Shown here: piece after piece, positions 25,420 through 27,502 of the stretch
Layout: the number at the start of each line of letters is the position of its first letter
How positions within the stretch are numbered: the stretch's first letter is position 1
Assembly (NCBI GenBank): GCA_037388705.1
Contig: JARRJY010000071.1
Span: 1 to 27,502 of the forward strand
Direction of reading: 5' to 3'
DNA length: 27,502 nt
Origin: JARRJY01 sp037388705
GTDB lineage: Bacteria > Pseudomonadota > Gammaproteobacteria > UBA6429 > Thiohalophilaceae
Made by a program: the position numbers and the translations under genes
Notes under the pieces: model-generated
The model's input: the letters and a program-made list of their open reading frames with translations, nothing else
Databases searched by the model: none
Told to the model about the DNA's origin: nothing

Positions 25420-26784
25420 TTAGCGAAATTTGATATCATGGAAGGATTTAGTAGTATGACAACGTTCACAATCTGACCCAAATTGTCCATTATGGGGGTC
25501 ATCATTGCGATGGCAGGCAGAGCAGGCGCGTGGATTATGCGCGATACGTTTGACCTCGCTGCGATGGCAGCTATGACAATGCAATCCTTTGTGTGCGCCG
25601 TTTATTTTAAATTCTGACTGCTTGTTATGGTCGAATTCCCAGATACCCCAACCATTTGGCGTATGACAATCCTCGCACTGGGTTCCCAGCTGTTGGTTGT
25701 GTGTGTCATCAGCACTATGGCAGCTGTTGCAGTCTGATTTAGTATTTTTATAGGTACTTGTCAGGTGACATTCTTCGCAGGGCACCAGTGCATGCAGACC
25801 GATTAACGGGAAGTGTGTAACGTCATGGTCAAAACGCACTTTTCCCCGCCAGCTGTTTTCATTGTGACAGCGCTGACATTGTTTACCTTGTTGTTGTTTG
25901 TGCTTGTCATCAATCTGGTGACAGCTATAGCAATCCTGTTTTAGTTTGGTTTTATACAGGTTACCTTTGTGGCAGTCAGCACACTGTGCCTCTCGATGTT
26001 TACCTCGCAACTTGAATTTGGTTTTTTTATCGTGATTAAAAAAGTGTTTTGACCAACTGGTTGAGTTGTGGCAGGACTGACATTTAATACCATAACGACC
26101 TTTATGCCTGTCATCATTGGCGTGACAGGAAATACAAGATGTTTTTAGTTTTACTTTTTGCGGGCTTTGTTTATGACATGCCTGGCAACTGATTCGATCG
26201 TGTTTGCCACGCAGGGGGAACTTGGTTTTTTTATCATGGTCAAAACTGACTTTTTTCCATTTGTAAGGTGAGTGACATTTCTGGCATTGTTTTCCATTCC
26301 GTCCCTGGTGAACATCATTAGGTTTGTGGCAGGAATAACAATCGCGTGGTGTTTTTATATACTGGTCACCAGCATGGCAGCTGACGCACTCAGTCTCCTG
26401 ATGTTTCCCGCGTAAAGGAAACCTCGTTTTGTTATGCTTAAATTTATTTTGTAACCAGTTATCTTCCGTATGGCAGGAATGACATTTATTATAATATTTT
26501 CCCATCCTGTTCTTATTATGAGGAGAACTATTTTTATGGCAACTAACACAATTTGAGGGCGCTTTACGATACTTCTTTTTATTCTTGTGACATGACTGGC
26601 AGGATATGCGTTCATGTTGGCCTTTTAGTATGAAGTCCGTGTGCTTATGATTAAAAGTAAGTGGAGAAAATTTTATAATATCAGCTTTTCTTCCCTGATG
26701 GTCAGTATGACAGGAATTACATTGCTGGGATCGTAGGGGTTTATTTTTGCCGTGGAATCCCTTTGATGTATTTATTGTTACACC
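25420..26784 (-). CDS. Multiheme c-type cytochrome (19 CxxCH in this strand), 5' end rearranged
   Basis: The reading frame is open on the minus strand from 26844 to 25420 and contains 19 CxxCH motifs. They form repeating tri-heme blocks of about 65 residues: a FPLRGKHxxxxCxxCH segment, a CYSCH segment and a GKQCQKCH segment. There is no usable start at the 5' end; the first in-frame ATG (26505) lies inside a repeat block, after three heme motifs. The true upstream sequence begins about NTSKGFHGKNKPLRSQQ. The expected N-terminus, including another heme motif, is found on the opposite strand at 26785-26892 (separate entry). The intact protein would hold at least 20 hemes. It likely functions as a periplasmic electron wire beside the 16-heme cytochrome. 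The C-terminus (SFHDIKFR) follows the last heme closely. Confidence 0.85.
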   Translation of the reverse strand, partial: GVTINTSKGFHGKNKPLRSQQCNSCHTDHQGRKADIIKFSPLTFNHKHTDFILKGQHERISCQSCHKNKKKYRKAPSNCVSCHKNSSPHNKNRMGKYYNKCHSCHTEDNWLQNKFKHNKTRFPLRGKHQETECVSCHAGDQYIKTPRDCYSCHKPNDVHQGRNGKQCQKCHSPYKWKKVSFDHDKKTKFPLRGKHDRISCQACHKQSPQKVKLKTSCISCHANDDRHKGRYGIKCQSCHNSTSWSKHFFNHDKKTKFKLRGKHREAQCADCHKGNLYKTKLKQDCYSCHQIDDKHKQQQGKQCQRCHNENSWRGKVRFDHDVTHFPLIGLHALVPCEECHLTSTYKNTKSDCNSCHSADDTHNQQLGTQCEDCHTPNGWGIWEFDHNKQSEFKINGAHKGLHCHSCHRSEVKRIAHNPRACSACHRNDDPHNGQFGSDCERCHTTKSFHDIKFR

Positions 26785-26892
26785 ATCACTATCAATGTCT
26801 GATAGTTTTGAAAAATTAATTATGCCTGGCCCCCTGGTGCAGGGTCATGCTAAATATGAAAATGATTGCGGTAATTGCCACAAAATTTTTAG
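26785..26892 (+). other. Displaced, inverted N-terminal segment of the multiheme cytochrome
   Basis: The plus strand here encodes SDSFEKLIMPGPLVQGHAKY followed by ENDCGNCHKIF, a typical N-terminal opening of these cytochromes with one CxxCH. On the left the minus strand carries the rest of the cytochrome, and on the right the minus strand encodes the membrane protein (LFSLWHLLHMPLFI). The segment is thus inverted relative to both neighbours. Imperfect inverted repeats flank it: TTGTTACACC (26775-26784) and GGTGATAAACAA (26893-26904). Boundaries are approximate to about ten bases. Flipping it back does not fully restore either gene, so sequence is also missing at the joins. Confidence 0.75.
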
Positions 26893-27502
26893 GGTGATAA
26901 ACAACGGCATGTGCAAGAGATGCCAGAGAGAAAATAACTGACGGTATATATTTAGCTCTGCGGCACGTCGTACATTTTTAATATAAAATACCAGCAATGA
27001 ATTTGCTTCAATAGAAAATTTTTTTCGAATTTTGTTGTCCCACCCATTCTGTCTTGCCTGTCGACGTATATCTTTCCTGATGGCGCGAACTACAAAAAAT
27101 ATATTGCCGTATGTGTATATTGGTATAAAGGGTAATAACAAAATCGATACAAAAAAGATCCGTTTTTTTAACAATCTTTTTTCAATTGCTCGAATCTTGG
27201 TTGTAATTGTGCCCGAGAGCTTGAATTGTTCACTCAGTTTGCCCTTGGTGATTTGCAGGTTTTCGCGAATTTCTTTAAGACTTGCCTGTTGGCCATAAAC
27301 ACCAAAATGAATCCGGGTATATATATATCGACCGATCAGGCCGCTGCCGGCAACCAGCAGCATGGAAAATAGTGCCAGGTTGCTGTTTGTCGAGCCGAGG
27401 CTGAAGTTAGAATGAAACAGGACTAATAATGGTCCAATGATGCCCAGTATCATATGCAGTCGAAACCAGTGGCTTACATTACCCCAGTTGCGCATAAAGC
27501 GC
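26845..27502 (-). CDS. Cytochrome-b-like membrane protein, partial at the right edge
   Basis: The frame is open to the window edge, so the start is probably outside; the Met at 27495 is internal-looking. Hydrophobic helices are HWFRLHMILGIIGPLLVLFH, LALFSMLLVAGSGLIGRYIY, FFVSILLLPFIPIYTYGNIF and a last helix LWHLLHMPLFIT. His residues in the first and last helices (HWFRLH, LFHSNF, SLWHLLHMP) are in positions suitable for heme b ligation. The genuine reading probably ends near 26893. The final residues down to the stop at 26845 are the antisense of a displaced cytochrome segment and include charged and polar residues unlike a membrane helix. It likely passes electrons between the quinone pool and the periplasmic multiheme cytochromes, together with the ferredoxin/FAD protein. 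Confidence 0.72.
   Translation of the reverse strand, partial: RFMRNWGNVSHWFRLHMILGIIGPLLVLFHSNFSLGSTNSNLALFSMLLVAGSGLIGRYIYTRIHFGVYGQQASLKEIRENLQITKGKLSEQFKLSGTITTKIRAIEKRLLKKRIFFVSILLLPFIPIYTYGNIFFVVRAIRKDIRRQARQNGWDNKIRKKFSIEANSLLVFYIKNVRRAAELNIYRQLFSLWHLLHMPLFITLKILWQLPQSFSYLA

Noticed and set aside
26747..26941. A separate short plus-strand cytochrome gene with one CxxCH
   Set aside because: Only the middle part is protein-like. Its start is antisense of the minus-strand cytochrome and its end (CKRCQRENN) is antisense of the membrane protein helix LFSLWHLLHMPLF, so it is a displaced gene fragment, not an independent gene.
1..27502. tRNA, rRNA, insertion sequences or transposase genes
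   Set aside because: No clover-leaf-like sequence, rRNA signature, transposase motif or paired terminal repeats were recognised on either strand.

Overview
The window reads as a draft-assembly fragment (two runs of N, at 15941-16030 and 18292-18331) from an uncultured bacterium, most likely a gammaproteobacterium active in metal or sulfur redox chemistry. The support is the mix of NarX/NarL-type regulators, a SCO copper chaperone, SPOR/TPR outer-membrane proteins and very large c-type cytochromes. This is a judgement from protein style; no rRNA or marker gene is present.

Layout. (1) 1-3169: a decayed minus-strand coding remnant (35-364), a soluble PAS histidine kinase (657-2006, +) tail-to-tail with its LuxR-type response regulator (2003-2662, -), then a regulatory region with two copies of a 26-bp dyad repeat. 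(2) 3170-16819, all +: a copper-oxidase operon, visibly richer in G+C than its flanks. It holds a 48-aa secreted ORF, a two-domain multicopper oxidase unit (3313-4701), a second two-domain unit broken by a frameshift and a stop (4712-6036), and a 2295-aa protein (6116-13003). That large protein begins with two copper-less cupredoxin domains and continues into cadherin-like, SdrB-like, IPT/TIG and parallel beta-helix regions. A strong terminator follows at 13027-13073, then a small exported protein, a LolA-like protein, a SCO copper chaperone and a cytochrome c/periplasmic-binding lipoprotein. (3) 16880-18058 (-): a second histidine kinase whose ATP-binding boxes are degenerate. (4) 18260-27502: a multiheme electron-transfer locus. 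It holds a ferredoxin/FAD/NAD(P) oxidoreductase and a Sel1-ankyrin protein on +, facing a minus-strand series of a membrane cytochrome-b-like protein (cut by the right edge), a cytochrome with at least 20 heme motifs, a 16-heme cytochrome and a SPOR-TPR-beta-barrel outer-membrane protein.

How it may work together (inference). The three consecutive oxidase ORFs add up to six cupredoxin domains, the architecture of ceruloplasmin, hephaestin and the bacterial Mn(II) oxidase MnxG. The four copper motifs are divided so that domain 1 holds HWHG plus the HCH type-1 site, and domain 4 holds HPFHLHG plus HSH. SCO would supply copper and the cytochrome c lipoprotein could take or give electrons, so extracellular Mn, Fe or other metal oxidation is a reasonable hypothesis. 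The multiheme locus looks like a complete path from NAD(P)H or quinone through a b-type membrane protein and periplasmic multiheme wires to an outer-membrane barrel.

The two most unusual observations are the split six-domain oxidase fused to a giant surface-type protein, and a roughly 108-bp stretch at 26785-26892. There the N-terminus of the 20-heme cytochrome is encoded on the opposite strand to the rest of the gene, pointing to a local inversion or a chimeric join.
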